A DNA stretch of 64,000 nucleotides from Corallococcus soli (lineage in GTDB: Bacteria > Myxococcota > Myxococcia > Myxococcales > Myxococcaceae). Shown here piece after piece: positions 29,246-41,427 of this stretch. Both the position numbers and the translations under genes were made by a program. Where the stretch lies: positions 558,001 through 622,000 of the forward strand of contig NZ_JAAIYO010000002.1 of the NCBI RefSeq assembly GCF_014930455.1. Direction: 5' to 3'. Numbering within the stretch: position 1 is the first letter of the stretch; each line of letters opens with the position of its first letter. The notes beneath the pieces are model-generated. The model was not told where the DNA came from. It did not search any database and saw nothing but the letters and a program-made list of their open reading frames with translations.

Positions 29246-29473
29246 AGTCCGCCCTCGACCCGGGTGCGGTGGGGCGCACCCGGCCTCTGTTGACCTTGAC
29301 ACTCTTCGAAGTCGGATGATAGCTGCCCCAACCTTTCCATCCACGGCAAAACGCCAGTGGGTGACGGTGCAGGGGGGGGCGGTCGGCGGGAGAGGTGTTG
29401 CGCGTGCGCGGAGCGACTTAGCTTCTGGCGCCGGAAGTCCCACGTAAGAGCAGGGTTTCTCCAGGAGTGGTCC

Positions 29474-30391
29474 GTGGCCAAAAAGTCCTTCACGCTGATG
29501 GTCATCCCGGACCACGACGCTCCGGTGAAGCGCTACACCATCCAGCGCTCCTGGCTGGTGCAGGTGGGCATGGGCCTGATGCTGGTGGCGGGACTGGGCG
29601 CGGGTGCGAGCATCCACTACCTGCAGGTCGCGGCAGACGCCTCGGAGAACCGCATCCTGCGTGAGGAGAACCTCACGCTGCGCTCCCAGCTCAAGTCGGT
29701 GCGTGAGCGCATCGAGCACATCGGCTCCACGTTGGACCGGGTGGAGCGCTTCGACCAGAAGCTGCGCGCGGTGACGCTGCTGTCGGACCCGCAGCGCAAC
29801 CTGGCCATGGGCCCCACGGAGCCGGAGGCCGGCACCACGGCGCCCACGACGGACACCCAGTTCACGCAGCTGACCACCACCGACACGCCCAAGGTGCTGC
29901 TGGGCCGCCTGGACCGGCTGTCCGCGGAGGCCACCCGCCAGGAGCTGAGCCTCCAGGACCTGCAGGCCTACTTCCAGGACCAGAAGTCGCTGCTGGCCTC
30001 CACGCCGTCGGTGTGGCCGGCGCGCGGTTGGGTGACCAGCGACTTCGGCCAGCGCCTGGACCCGTACACGGCGGACCGGGTGACGCACGCGGGCCTGGAC
30101 ATCGCGGCCCCCCACGGCAAGGAAGTCACCGCGCCGTCGGACGGCACGGTGGTGTTCGCGGGCCTGGAGGGCGGGTACGGCAACGTGCTCGTCATCGACC
30201 ACGGCTACGGCATCAAGACGCGCTACGGCCACCTGTCCAAGATCCTGGTGAAGGCCGGCGACCGCGTGAAGCGCGGTGCCCAGGTGGCGGCGGTGGGCAA
30301 CACGGGCCGCTCCACCGGTCCGCACCTGCACTACGAGGTGCGCGTGAACGGCGTGCCGCAGAACCCGCGCAAGTTCATCCTCGAAGAGTAG
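29474..30391 (+). CDS. M23-family metallopeptidase (murein hydrolase), membrane-anchored
   Basis: 305 residues from GTG 29474 with GGAG seven bases before. A short cytoplasmic tail, one membrane segment (about 27-47), a coiled coil (55-95) and a Thr-rich linker precede the LytM/M23 domain (about 180-300). Zinc-site motifs are intact: THAGLDIAAP (His/Asp near 206-210), HGYGIKTRYGHLS and GPHLHYEV (near 281-288), so it should cleave peptidoglycan cross-links. The 228-base gap upstream contains TTGACA (29296-29301), a perfect -35 but with only a weak -10. Confidence 0.9.
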   Translation: MAKKSFTLMVIPDHDAPVKRYTIQRSWLVQVGMGLMLVAGLGAGASIHYLQVAADASENRILREENLTLRSQLKSVRERIEHIGSTLDRVERFDQKLRAVTLLSDPQRNLAMGPTEPEAGTTAPTTDTQFTQLTTTDTPKVLLGRLDRLSAEATRQELSLQDLQAYFQDQKSLLASTPSVWPARGWVTSDFGQRLDPYTADRVTHAGLDIAAPHGKEVTAPSDGTVVFAGLEGGYGNVLVIDHGYGIKTRYGHLSKILVKAGDRVKRGAQVAAVGNTGRSTGPHLHYEVRVNGVPQNPRKFILEE

Positions 30392-30423
30392 TCCACGAGG
30401 CGTCGTCCACCCGGGGAAGGCGG

Positions 30424-30465
30424 TCCGGGGCTCGCGCTGTCCGAGCCGCGTCGACCCGCCCCGGA
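30424..30465. terminator. Hairpin between convergent genes (M23 peptidase / GGDEF-like)
   Basis: TCCGGGGC (30424-30431) pairs with GCCCCGGA (30458-30465). A competing inner hairpin GGCTCG/CGAGCC lies inside (30429-30447). No T-run on either strand. It may separate the two converging transcripts. Confidence 0.4.
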
Positions 30466-30480
30466 GTCCCTGCCGGAGCT

Positions 30481-31185
30481 TCAGGTTCCTTGTGGCTCCG
30501 GAAGGAACGCATCCAGGCGCAGGTGTCGGCGCTGCAGGCCGTGCGTCCGTCCGGTGCGCTCCATGATGTAGGCCCGCTCCACTTCCGCCCACAAGAGCGG
30601 CCCCAGCACCTGCCAATGCGACGGCTGGTGCACCGTCAGCTCCAGCAGCGCCACGGTGAAGCCCGGCACGTCGGTGGGCGCGGCGCCCGCGGGCAGGGTG
30701 GGGCGCAGGTCTTCCGTCAGCCGCGCGCGCGTGGTGTCCGCGCCGTCCTCGCGCACGGTGAGCTGGGACGTGGGCAGCAGGAGCACCGCGAAGCCGTCCG
30801 GCTGGAAGCGCACGATGCGGGAGGCCGGGTACTGCGCCGCGAGCGAGGCGACGATGGCCTTGAGCAGCGCGTCCCCGGCCGGGAAGCCGAAGCGCGCGTT
30901 GAAGTGGATCATCTCCTTCACGTCCACCATGACGGCGCCCACGCGCCAGCCGTCATGGTGCGCGTGCGTGGACAGGTCGAACTCCTCCTTGAGGAGCGTC
31001 CCCTGCGTCAGGGCCAGCACATGCAGCGCCCCGGTGGCATCCGGCTGGCCGCGTCGGCGCTGCTCGGTGGCGATGAGCTCCTGGGCGGCCGCCTGCGGCG
31101 CCTCGTCCGCGTGCCCGGGCCGGGCGGCCCGGGGGTGGAGTGCGACGAGGGCGGTGGCGGTGGGATCGTCGATGGAATAGGGCAT
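30481..31185 (-). CDS. Degenerate GGDEF-domain protein (no catalytic motif)
   Basis: 234 residues, no membrane segment. From about 80 the chain follows the GGDEF fold: VGAVMVDVKEMIHFNARFG, then AGDALLKAIVASLA, then a strand pair RIVRFQPDGFAVLLLP, where the catalytic GGDEF is replaced by QPDGF. The metal aspartate pattern of the first strand is also changed. It should not make cyclic di-GMP; it could bind GTP, c-di-GMP or a partner. It lies 46 bases downstream of rlmM on the same strand and may be co-transcribed. The family call rests on my reading of spacing and hydrophobic pattern. Confidence 0.6.
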   Translation of the reverse strand: MPYSIDDPTATALVALHPRAARPGHADEAPQAAAQELIATEQRRRGQPDATGALHVLALTQGTLLKEEFDLSTHAHHDGWRVGAVMVDVKEMIHFNARFGFPAGDALLKAIVASLAAQYPASRIVRFQPDGFAVLLLPTSQLTVREDGADTTRARLTEDLRPTLPAGAAPTDVPGFTVALLELTVHQPSHWQVLGPLLWAEVERAYIMERTGRTHGLQRRHLRLDAFLPEPQGT

Positions 31186-31231
31186 CGTGCCCGGGTGTGT
31201 AGCGCGGACGCCGCCCGGGCGCAGGCCGCAT

Positions 31232-32677
31232 TCAGCGCATGCGTCGCGCGGTCACCGTCACCTCGTCCCGGTCGTGGTACAGCTGACGGACGGTGAGGCC
31301 CTCCCAGCCCCCGTCGTCCACGAGGATCTGCCGCACGCGCAGGAGCAGCGGGTTCTTGTCCTTCATGGGCAGCTTGATGTTGGCCACCAGGTTGCGGGCC
31401 CAGCGCCGGCGCCCCCACTTGGCCAACAGCTGCGCCACCTCCTGCGGCCGCCACGCCATGTCGCAGAAGAGCCAGTCGGCGGGCTCCTCCGGGGCGTAGG
31501 CGAAGGCGCTCTCCTGGACGTGCTGCACGCGGGGGTTCTTCGCGAGCTCCGGCATCAGCTTCGCCGGGTCCACCGCCACCACCCGCGCCCCGCGCGCCAC
31601 CAGCCGCTGCGTCCAGCCGCCCGGCGCCGCGCCCAGGTCCACGCAGACGTCGCCGCGCCCCGGCTCGTCCGGCAGGCCGTCCAGGGCCTCCTCCAGCTTC
31701 ATCGCCGCGCGGGACGGGGACTCGCCCGCGCGCTTCATCCGCCGCCGCCCGCCCGGCGCCAGCGACAGGGCCTCCCGGGCACTCACGGCGCCCAGGATGA
31801 GCACACCGTCCGGCGCCACGCACAGGCCCACCAGCAGCGCCCCCGACTCGCGCGCCCGGTTGTCGTCCTCCAGCAGGCGGTTGGGGTGGAGCGCCGCGCG
31901 CACCGCGGCCTCCAGGGCCTCGGCGCGTCCGGCCTGCGTGTTGCCGCGCTCGCTGTCCGGCGTGAAGGCGCGCAGGAGCCAGGGCACGCGGGTGGGCAGC
32001 TCGGACAGGGCGTCCACGATGTCCTCCACGGGCACCTGCGCCCCGCCCGCCGGGGCCCAGGTGGCGATGACCTTCTCCGCCGCCCGTCCGAAGGCCGGGG
32101 GCACGTCCGGCCGGTGCTCGGACTCCACCAGGGCGGGGCCCAGGATGCGCGGGCCGGCCTTGGCCCAGACCAGCTCCTCGAAGAGGTGCGCTTCGAAGCC
32201 CTCCCGGCACGTCCACAGCCAGCGGCCCGGCTGGGCGGCGAGCGTCTGTGCGGGGATGGGGGGCACACGCGCCCGAGGTGGGATGCGCGGCGCCGGGGAG
32301 GCGGTGGGGGCAGGGGCCGAGCGTCCGGGGCCTCCCGCGCGGGGCTTCGTGCCGGCGCCGGGGCCGGGTTTGGCGCCGGGCCTGGGCTTGCCGGGGCCGG
32401 CGTTGGGGCCGGGCCTGGGCTTGCCGGGGCCGGCGTTGGGGCCGGCGCCATGCGGCTTGGGGCCGGGCCGGGAGCCGGGCCTGGCGCCCGCCTTGGGGCC
32501 GGGCCTGCCATCCGCCCTGGCGCCTGCCTTGGGGCCGGACTTGAAGCCGGAAGAGGGGGGCCCGGAGCGGGACGGCTTGCCGGGACGGGAGGGGGCGCCT
32601 GGTCGGCGGGGGCCCGGGGAGGAGCGTCCGTCAGAAGTCTTGGCGGCGCGGGGACGTTGAATCTGCTTAGGGGACAT
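31232..32677 (-). CDS. rlmM: 23S rRNA 2'-O-methyltransferase RlmM family, with a long disordered N-terminus
   Basis: 481 residues from ATG 32677. The catalytic part matches RlmM (methylates C2498 in E. coli 23S rRNA): [25 protein letters not shown] (SAM site, about 340), [30 protein letters not shown] (catalytic lysine) and the closing [19 protein letters not shown]. coli RlmM has 366 residues. The excess is a Pro/Gly/Ala/Lys-rich, surely disordered first 150 residues containing two identical 33-base repeats, perhaps an RNA-binding tail. Divergent from secA. Confidence 0.85.
   Translation of the reverse strand: MSPKQIQRPRAAKTSDGRSSPGPRRPGAPSRPGKPSRSGPPSSGFKSGPKAGARADGRPGPKAGARPGSRPGPKPHGAGPNAGPGKPRPGPNAGPGKPRPGAKPGPGAGTKPRAGGPGRSAPAPTASPAPRIPPRARVPPIPAQTLAAQPGRWLWTCREGFEAHLFEELVWAKAGPRILGPALVESEHRPDVPPAFGRAAEKVIATWAPAGGAQVPVEDIVDALSELPTRVPWLLRAFTPDSERGNTQAGRAEALEAAVRAALHPNRLLEDDNRARESGALLVGLCVAPDGVLILGAVSAREALSLAPGGRRRMKRAGESPSRAAMKLEEALDGLPDEPGRGDVCVDLGAAPGGWTQRLVARGARVVAVDPAKLMPELAKNPRVQHVQESAFAYAPEEPADWLFCDMAWRPQEVAQLLAKWGRRRWARNLVANIKLPMKDKNPLLLRVRQILVDDGGWEGLTVRQLYHDRDEVTVTARRMR
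32378..32443. repeat. Two identical 33-base tandem repeats inside rlmM
   Basis: Copies at 32378-32410 and 32411-32443 are identical and in frame; each encodes the 11-residue unit [11 protein letters not shown] of the disordered N-terminal tail. Confidence 0.85.
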
Positions 32678-32844
32678 TGCGTGGACTCGGTTCCGCTTTA
32701 CTCTGGGCCACCGCGCGCCGGGCGGCCAGCCGAGAGGAAGTTTCGGGGGGCGCGCGTGGTTTTGGTCTGGTTCTCCCTTACATCTCCTGGGAATTCCCTT
32801 CACTCGCCGCCTTCCTTCGAGGATTCTCCGGCGAGAGAGCCAAC

Positions 32845-35673
<2,829 letters not shown>

Positions 35674-36019
35674 CTCCCGCCTGAAGCCCTGAAGCAGCGC
35701 CCTCCGGCGCGGTCGCCCTCCCTGGCAAGGGGAGCGGGGGCCGCGCCGGTCGCCTTCCTGGCCGGCCGCAGGGGAGAGGGGCGGCCCTGGACGGGGAGAA
35801 CCCGGAAGGGCCGGGTGCTGAAGCTTGCGCCCCTCTCAAGCGTTCTGCTAAGGACGCCGCGCCCCGTTATGAAGGGGCAGGGCCGTACGCCCGAAGGCAG
35901 TCGAAGCACCCACTACTCACACGCGCGTGCCGGTCTCCGGTGCCCCTCCAGGTGGAAGGGCCAGGGCCGGGAACTCCAGAACGCGCGTGGCGGAACACAA
36001 CCGGAAGGAACAAAGCACC
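35674..36019 (+). other. 346-base secA-rpsB gap: hairpins and rpsB leader
   Basis: No credible gene. Shortly after the secA stop is a large hairpin (35704-35749). Further on, two copies of the self-complementary ACGCGCGTG (35921-35929 and 35981-35989) sit 60 bases apart, within the likely rpsB leader. A short in-frame extension of rpsB (from 35927) is open but lacks family similarity. A ribosomal-protein leader bound by S2 is known in other bacteria; here it is only a possibility. GGAAGGA (36003-36009) is the rpsB ribosome site. Confidence 0.5.
35704..35749 (+). terminator. Long GC hairpin after secA
   Basis: CCGGCGCGG (35704-35712) pairs perfectly with CCGCGCCGG (35741-35749); the interior can extend the stem by pairing CGCCCTCCC with GGGGAGCG. 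It begins 31 bases after the secA stop. Only a weak pyrimidine tract follows. Confidence 0.45.
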
Positions 36020-37003
<984 letters not shown>

Positions 37004-37035
37004 TCGCCGCTGTCCTTCGCTTCCCCCGCAGCTTC

Positions 37036-37091
37036 CGGAGTCGGCCGGGCGGCACCTTCCAAGGCCCGCTGTCCGGCCGTCTCCGTTTTTT
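37036..37091 (+). terminator. Intrinsic terminator (attenuator) between rpsB and tsf
   Basis: CGGAG-T-CGGCCGG (37036-37048) pairs with CCGGCCG-T-CTCCG (37073-37085): 12 base pairs with one T-T mismatch, followed directly by TTTTTT (37086-37091). It is the only textbook Rho-independent terminator I found. Placed between S2 and EF-Ts, it probably lowers read-through into tsf. Confidence 0.75.
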
Positions 37092-37176
37092 CGTTCCAGC
37101 GGTACCCCCTGAACTCATGGCTTCCGCCCACGGCGCACGCCGCCGTGCTCGGAGCAGAAGATAGAGAGAGACGCAC

Positions 37177-37830
37177 ATGGCTGAGATCAGCGCCCAGATG
37201 GTGAAGGACCTCCGCGAGCGGACCGGCGCGGGCATGATGGACTGCAAGAAGGCCCTGTCGGAGACGGCGGGCGACTTCGTGAAGGCCGAGGAGTGGCTGC
37301 GCAAGAAGGGCATCTCGCGCGCCGCCGGCAAGGAAGGCCGCGTCGCCGCCGAAGGCATCGTCACCAGCTACATCCACGGCGGCCGCATCGGCGTCATCGT
37401 GGAGGTCAACTGCGAGACCGACTTCGTCGCGCGCAACCCTGACTTCCAGGACCTGGCCAAGGACGTGGCCATGCAGGTCGCCGCGGCCAGCCCCAAGTAC
37501 GTGCGCCGCGAGGAGGTCCCCCAGGACGCGATGGACAAGGAGAAGGAGATCCAGCGCGAGCTGCTCAAGCAGCAGGGCAAGCCGGAGGCCATGCTGGAGA
37601 AGATCCTCGTGGGCAAGATGGAGAAGTACTACGAGGGCGTCTGCCTCGTGGACCAGCTCTGGGTGAAGGACGACAAGAAGAAGGTCGGTGAGATGATCAC
37701 CGAGCGCGCCGCGAAGATTGGCGAGAAGGTCTCCGTGCGCCGCTTCGTCCGCTTCGAAGTGGGCGAGGGCATCGAGAAGAAGAAGGAAGACCTCGCCGCC
37801 GAGGTCGCCAAGACGCTGGGCCAGGCGTAA
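37177..37830 (+). CDS. tsf: Elongation factor Ts
   Basis: GDP/GTP exchange factor for EF-Tu. 217 residues: the N-terminal UBA-like domain VKDLRERTGAGMMDCKKAL (9-27), the core with VEVNCETDFVARN (the EF-Tu contact TDFVARN), and a shortened second half ending VRRFVRFEVGEG. E. coli Ts has 283 residues; the short form is common in other phyla. The ATG follows AGAGAGAGACGCAC. It probably has its own promoter, given the terminator upstream. Confidence 0.96.
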   Translation: MAEISAQMVKDLRERTGAGMMDCKKALSETAGDFVKAEEWLRKKGISRAAGKEGRVAAEGIVTSYIHGGRIGVIVEVNCETDFVARNPDFQDLAKDVAMQVAAASPKYVRREEVPQDAMDKEKEIQRELLKQQGKPEAMLEKILVGKMEKYYEGVCLVDQLWVKDDKKKVGEMITERAAKIGEKVSVRRFVRFEVGEGIEKKKEDLAAEVAKTLGQA

Positions 37831-37855
37831 AGCCCCCTTCGTCCCGCCGCATCCA

Positions 37856-37907
37856 GGGCCGCGTGCTCGTGGGTTTCCCTCAGGGGAGGCTCCCGGGGGC
37901 GCGGCCC
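37856..37907 (+). terminator. Hairpin after tsf
   Basis: GGGCCGCG (37856-37863) pairs with CGCGGCCC (37900-37907), with additional GGGAGGC/GCTCCC-like pairing inside, followed by TTCGTATT. A weak intrinsic terminator is plausible. Confidence 0.45.
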
Positions 37908-38022
37908 TTCGTATTCCTGGCCCTACCTTGAGGCGGCCGGACGCCCGGCAGCGGACGGTGCGGGGCGCGGGACGACTTCCGTCGTTGATCGGGCGCGGGG
38001 CGGGGGATAGAAGCGGTCGCGT

Positions 38023-38769
38023 ATGTCCGAATCCACCTCTCCCTACAAGCGCATCCTCCTCAAACTTTCGGGCGAAGCCCTGATGGGCGAGGGGAAGTAC
38101 GGCATCCACCCTCCCACCCTCACGCGCATCGCTGAAGAAATCGCCGAGCTGTCCCAGGCGGGCATCGAGCTGGCCGTCGTCATTGGCGGGGGCAACATCT
38201 TCCGCGGCGTGGCGGGTGCGACGGAAGGCATGGACCGCGCGAGCGCGGACTACATGGGCATGCTCGCCACCTGCATCAACTCCATGGCGATGCAGGACGC
38301 CCTGGAGAAGCAGGGCCTGAAGACGCGCGTGCAGTCCGCCATCAAGATGGAGCAGATCGCCGAGCCCTACATCCGCCGGCGCGCGGTGCGCCACCTGGAG
38401 AAGGGCCGCGTCGTCATCTTCGCCGCGGGCACGGGCAACCCCTACTTCACCACCGACACGGCCGCGTCGCTGCGCGCGATGGAAATCAACGCGCAGGTCA
38501 TCCTCAAGGCCACCAAGGTGGACGGCGTCTACAACGCCGACCCGAAGAAGGACCCCACGGCGCGGCGCTACAGGACGCTCACGTACATGGACGTCCTCAA
38601 GCAGAACCTCAACGTGATGGACTCCACGGCCATCTCGCTGTGCATGGACAACAAGCTGCCCATCATCGTGTTCGACCTGGGCACGCGCGGGAACATCCAG
38701 CGCGCCGTCATGGGGCAGCAGGGTGAGTTTGGCACCGTCGTCGGCGCCGCCGAGACGGTCTGGGCCTGA
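38023..38769 (+). CDS. pyrH: UMP kinase PyrH
   Basis: Hexameric UMP kinase of pyrimidine nucleotide synthesis. 248 residues. Motifs: [15 protein letters not shown] (phosphate-binding start), [50 protein letters not shown] and [14 protein letters not shown]. Standard length. The gene is followed 42 bases later by frr, the usual tsf-pyrH-frr order. Confidence 0.97.
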   Translation: MSESTSPYKRILLKLSGEALMGEGKYGIHPPTLTRIAEEIAELSQAGIELAVVIGGGNIFRGVAGATEGMDRASADYMGMLATCINSMAMQDALEKQGLKTRVQSAIKMEQIAEPYIRRRAVRHLEKGRVVIFAAGTGNPYFTTDTAASLRAMEINAQVILKATKVDGVYNADPKKDPTARRYRTLTYMDVLKQNLNVMDSTAISLCMDNKLPIIVFDLGTRGNIQRAVMGQQGEFGTVVGAAETVWA

Positions 38770-38811
38770 AACCCCGAGCAGGGCTGACACAAGCTTCTGG
38801 AGGAGACTGCA

Positions 38812-39366
38812 ATGGCTGACACCGTCGCGGAACTGAAGCCTCGTATCGACAAGACGCTGGAAGACCTCAAGCGGGAGCTGGCCAAGGTGCGCACCGGCCG
38901 CGCGAGCACCGCCATCCTCGACGGCATCCGCGTGGACCAGTACGGCACGCCGACGCCGCTCGCCGGCGTGGCCAGCATCAACGCGCCCGAGCCCCGGCTC
39001 ATCACCATCAAGCCGTGGGACAAGGGCGTCCTGAAGGACATCGAGAAGGCCCTGCGCGAGGCGAACCTGGGCATCAACCCGATGAACGACGGGGAGATGA
39101 TCCGCCTGCCCTTCCCGCCGCTCACGGAGGAGCGCCGCAAGGAGATCGTCAAGCAGGTGAAGACCAAGGCGGAGGACCACAAGGTGGCCATCCGCAACCA
39201 CCGCCGCGACATCCTGGAAGCCCTCAAGACGCAGCAGAAGGACAAGAAGATCACCGAGGACGACCTCAAGCGCTTCACCAAGGACGTGGAAGACAAGACG
39301 GCCGCGGGCATCAAGCAGGTCGACACCATCTTCGCGGAGAAGGAAAAAGAGGTCCTGAAGGTCTGA
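38812..39366 (+). CDS. frr: Ribosome recycling factor
   Basis: Releases ribosomes from mRNA after termination. 184 residues, standard length. Motifs: LKRELAKVRTGRASTAILDGIRVDQYGTPTPL, ITIKPWDKGVLKDIEKAL, LPFPPLTEERRKEIVKQVK, VAIRNHRRD. ATG at 38812 after CTGGAGGAGACTGCA. The stop overlaps the start of the next gene by one base (TGATG). Confidence 0.97.
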   Translation: MADTVAELKPRIDKTLEDLKRELAKVRTGRASTAILDGIRVDQYGTPTPLAGVASINAPEPRLITIKPWDKGVLKDIEKALREANLGINPMNDGEMIRLPFPPLTEERRKEIVKQVKTKAEDHKVAIRNHRRDILEALKTQQKDKKITEDDLKRFTKDVEDKTAAGIKQVDTIFAEKEKEVLKV

Positions 39367-40361
39367 TGGCCACCATCCTCCTGGCCGAGCCGTCCGCCCC
39401 TGTCGCCAGCACACTGCGCAGGTTCCTGGAGGGCGCCGGCCACGAGGTGGCCTGGGTGGGCGGTGCCGCGGAAGCGCGCCGCCTGCTGCAGGACCGTCCA
39501 CCGGGAGTGCTCGTGGCGTCCGCGAGCCTTCCCGTGGACGGAGAAGCGCTGTGCCAGGAGCTGCGCCAGAAGGGCTCCCGGCTGCCCGTCCTGCTGGTGT
39601 ACCCGCCGGACGAGGAGCGCGCGGACACCCGCGCCGCCGGAGCCGGGGCGGAGGGGTGCCTGGTGGGCCCCCTCAAGCGCGGCACCGTCGTGACGTGCGT
39701 GAGCCTGGTGCTGCGCCTGGCGGAGGCCGGGGCGCGCGCCCTGGCCCCGGACGCCAACGCCCCACCCGCGCCCGCCGTGGCCATCCCGGCCCGCCCCGGG
39801 GGCCTCCCGGAGCGGCGGGCCTCGCGCACGGACCTGTTCGCGGTGAGCAGCTCCCCGGACTTCGACTTCCTCAAGCGCCTGCTGCTGATGGAGGTGAAGC
39901 GCAGCCGGCGCTACCGCTACCCCATCTCCCTGCTGCTGGTGGAGGTGGACCGCTTCACCGAGCACACCCTGAGCCTCGCGCCCCCGGCGCGCACCGCGCT
40001 GCTCGCGGAGGCGCTGGGCCTGCTGACGGCGGGGGTGCGCGACATCGACGTGGTGGTGCCCTTCGCGGACAGCCGCTTCGTGGTGTTCCTGCCCCACACG
40101 CCCCGCTCCGGGGCCCGGGTGGTGGCGGAGCGGCTGCGGGAGCGGATGCCGTCCCTGAAGGCCCTGCCGGGCGCCACGGCGTCCGTGGGCGTGGCGGTGT
40201 CCGAACCCCCGGCCGGCGGCGCCAAGGCGCTCACGCAGGGCGCGGGCCTCAGCTTCGGGGGGCTCTTGAAGGAGGCGGGGGACGCGCTGCGCCGGGCCCA
40301 GGCGGGCGGGGGCGACAGCGTGGTGGTGGCCCAGGCGGGGCCCGGCGCTCAGGACGGGTAG
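39366..40361 (+). CDS. Degenerate receiver plus degenerate GGDEF protein, coupled to frr
   Basis: 331 residues from ATG 39366. Residues 3-118 follow the receiver pattern (ILLAEPSAPVASTLRRFLEG) but the phosphoacceptor strand reads VLVASASLP, without aspartate. After an Ala/Pro-rich linker (about 125-160) a GGDEF-like domain follows: FLKRLLLMEVKRSRRYRYP, LLLVEVDRFTEH, VVVPFADSRFVVFLPHT, where GGDEF is replaced by ADSRF. Neither phosphorylation nor c-di-GMP synthesis is expected. The start overlaps the frr stop, so it is co-translated with a ribosome factor; role unknown. Its 3' end overlaps the convergent frataxin gene by 13 bases. Confidence 0.72.
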   Translation: MATILLAEPSAPVASTLRRFLEGAGHEVAWVGGAAEARRLLQDRPPGVLVASASLPVDGEALCQELRQKGSRLPVLLVYPPDEERADTRAAGAGAEGCLVGPLKRGTVVTCVSLVLRLAEAGARALAPDANAPPAPAVAIPARPGGLPERRASRTDLFAVSSSPDFDFLKRLLLMEVKRSRRYRYPISLLLVEVDRFTEHTLSLAPPARTALLAEALGLLTAGVRDIDVVVPFADSRFVVFLPHTPRSGARVVAERLRERMPSLKALPGATASVGVAVSEPPAGGAKALTQGAGLSFGGLLKEAGDALRRAQAGGGDSVVVAQAGPGAQDG

Positions 40362-40681
40362 ACGAGGTCCTGGCCGGTGAGGTGCTTCACGACGCCGGCG
40401 ACGAAGGCGAACAGCTCCAGGCCGCGCCCCTTGTCGTCCTTCCAGGTGCGCGTGGCGTCGTCGTAGTCGAAGTGGATGCCCTGGCCCTGGCCGGCCACCC
40501 AGAGCTGCCGGACGGCGCGCTGGGTGTTGATGATGCACTTCTCACGGGAGCTGGACGTCAGCGTCACCATGTCGCCGGTGCTGTCGGCTTCCAGCACGTC
40601 CGGGTCGAAGGCATCCGCCGCCGCCATGATGCGCTTGAAGGCGGCGGCGACGAGCGGGTTGTAGCGGGCTTCGTCCATCAT
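40349..40681 (-). CDS. cyaY: Frataxin / CyaY-like iron-binding protein
   Basis: 110 residues. Frataxin fold: YNPLVAAAFKRIMAAADAFD (helix 1), the first strands MVTLTSSSREKCIINTQR, then RQLWVAGQGQGIHFDYDDATRTWKD (the QxWxA and GxHF landmarks) and the closing helix. Frataxins donate iron to, or regulate, Fe-S cluster assembly. ATG 40681 has GGGAG eight bases before it; a GTG at 40702 would overlap the sixA stop (GTGA) and is the alternative. Downstream of sixA in an apparent operon. The acidic first helix is shorter in acidic residues than in E. coli CyaY. Confidence 0.72.
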   Translation of the reverse strand: MMDEARYNPLVAAAFKRIMAAADAFDPDVLEADSTGDMVTLTSSSREKCIINTQRAVRQLWVAGQGQGIHFDYDDATRTWKDDKGRGLELFAFVAGVVKHLTGQDLVYPS

Positions 40682-40698
40682 GGCCGCGCTCCCGGACG

Positions 40699-41241
40699 TC
40701 ACTGGATGACGTCGAGAACCTGCTGGCCGGGGGCGGCGTAGAACAGGAACTTCAGGTGCTGGGCGGGGGGATTCTCACCCTTCTCGCCGGGGACCTGGTC
40801 CTCGGTGCTGGTGGGCGTGTCCGGCCACTCCATGGCGATGACCGTGCCCGGGTTCACCGGCTTGGGGAACGACTGCATCCCCAGGAGGTGCGCCGCCAGC
40901 GCGCCCATGGAGGGCTGGTGGCCGACGAGGACGAGGTTCTCGTCGTTGTTGTCCTTGAGCACGGGCTCCACCGCGCCCACCGGCATGTCCGGGAGCAGGC
41001 AGCGGTGCACGCGCAGGAGACCTTCGTGCTTCGTCGAGAAGGAGAGGATCTGCGCCGTCTGAACGGTGCGCACCAGCGGGCTGGTGAGGATGAGGCTGAT
41101 GGGCCCCATGCGCTCAGACAGCGACGTGAAGTGCTGGGCGATGTTCGCGCGGGCCTTCGCGGTCAGCGCGCGCGCCTCGTCGCCGAGACCCTCGGGGATC
41201 TCTGCGTCCGCATCGCCGTGCCTTACCAGGAAAATCCTCAA
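40699..41241 (-). CDS. sixA: Phosphohistidine phosphatase SixA
   Basis: 180 residues, RHG (histidine phosphatase) superfamily: FLVRHGDAD with the phospho-accepting H8, SPLVRTVQTAQIL, and LVLVGHQPSM with the second histidine H108. SixA removes phosphate from HPt histidines in phosphorelays or PTS proteins. In E. coli it is 161 residues. A -35-like TTGACC (plus-strand 41302-41297) with TACGAA 18 bases on lies about 30 bases ahead of the start. Confidence 0.88.
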   Translation of the reverse strand: MRIFLVRHGDADAEIPEGLGDEARALTAKARANIAQHFTSLSERMGPISLILTSPLVRTVQTAQILSFSTKHEGLLRVHRCLLPDMPVGAVEPVLKDNNDENLVLVGHQPSMGALAAHLLGMQSFPKPVNPGTVIAMEWPDTPTSTEDQVPGEKGENPPAQHLKFLFYAAPGQQVLDVIQ

Positions 41242-41427
41242 AGTCCCTCCACTGAACGCGACAAGCCCGCGGTTCGTACATGACCGTGGCCCGGTTGGTC
41301 AAAGGTAATGAGGCGAATGTTCAGTGGCCGGAACAGCCGGGGCAAGGTCGGCGTTCGGCAACCGGCGCTCGCGGGGGCCCGCCGGAGCATACACTGCCCC
41401 ACGCCGGTGGCGTTCGCTGGAGGTGGC

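Noticed and set aside
29296-29322. TTGACA as a promoter for the M23 peptidase gene
   Set aside because: The -35 is perfect, but no acceptable -10 occurs at 16-18 bases, so it is mentioned only in the gene entry.
35820-35835. TTGCGC-containing stretch as a sigma-54 promoter before rpsB
   Set aside because: The upstream GG at the required 10-base spacing and the TGGCAC half are missing.
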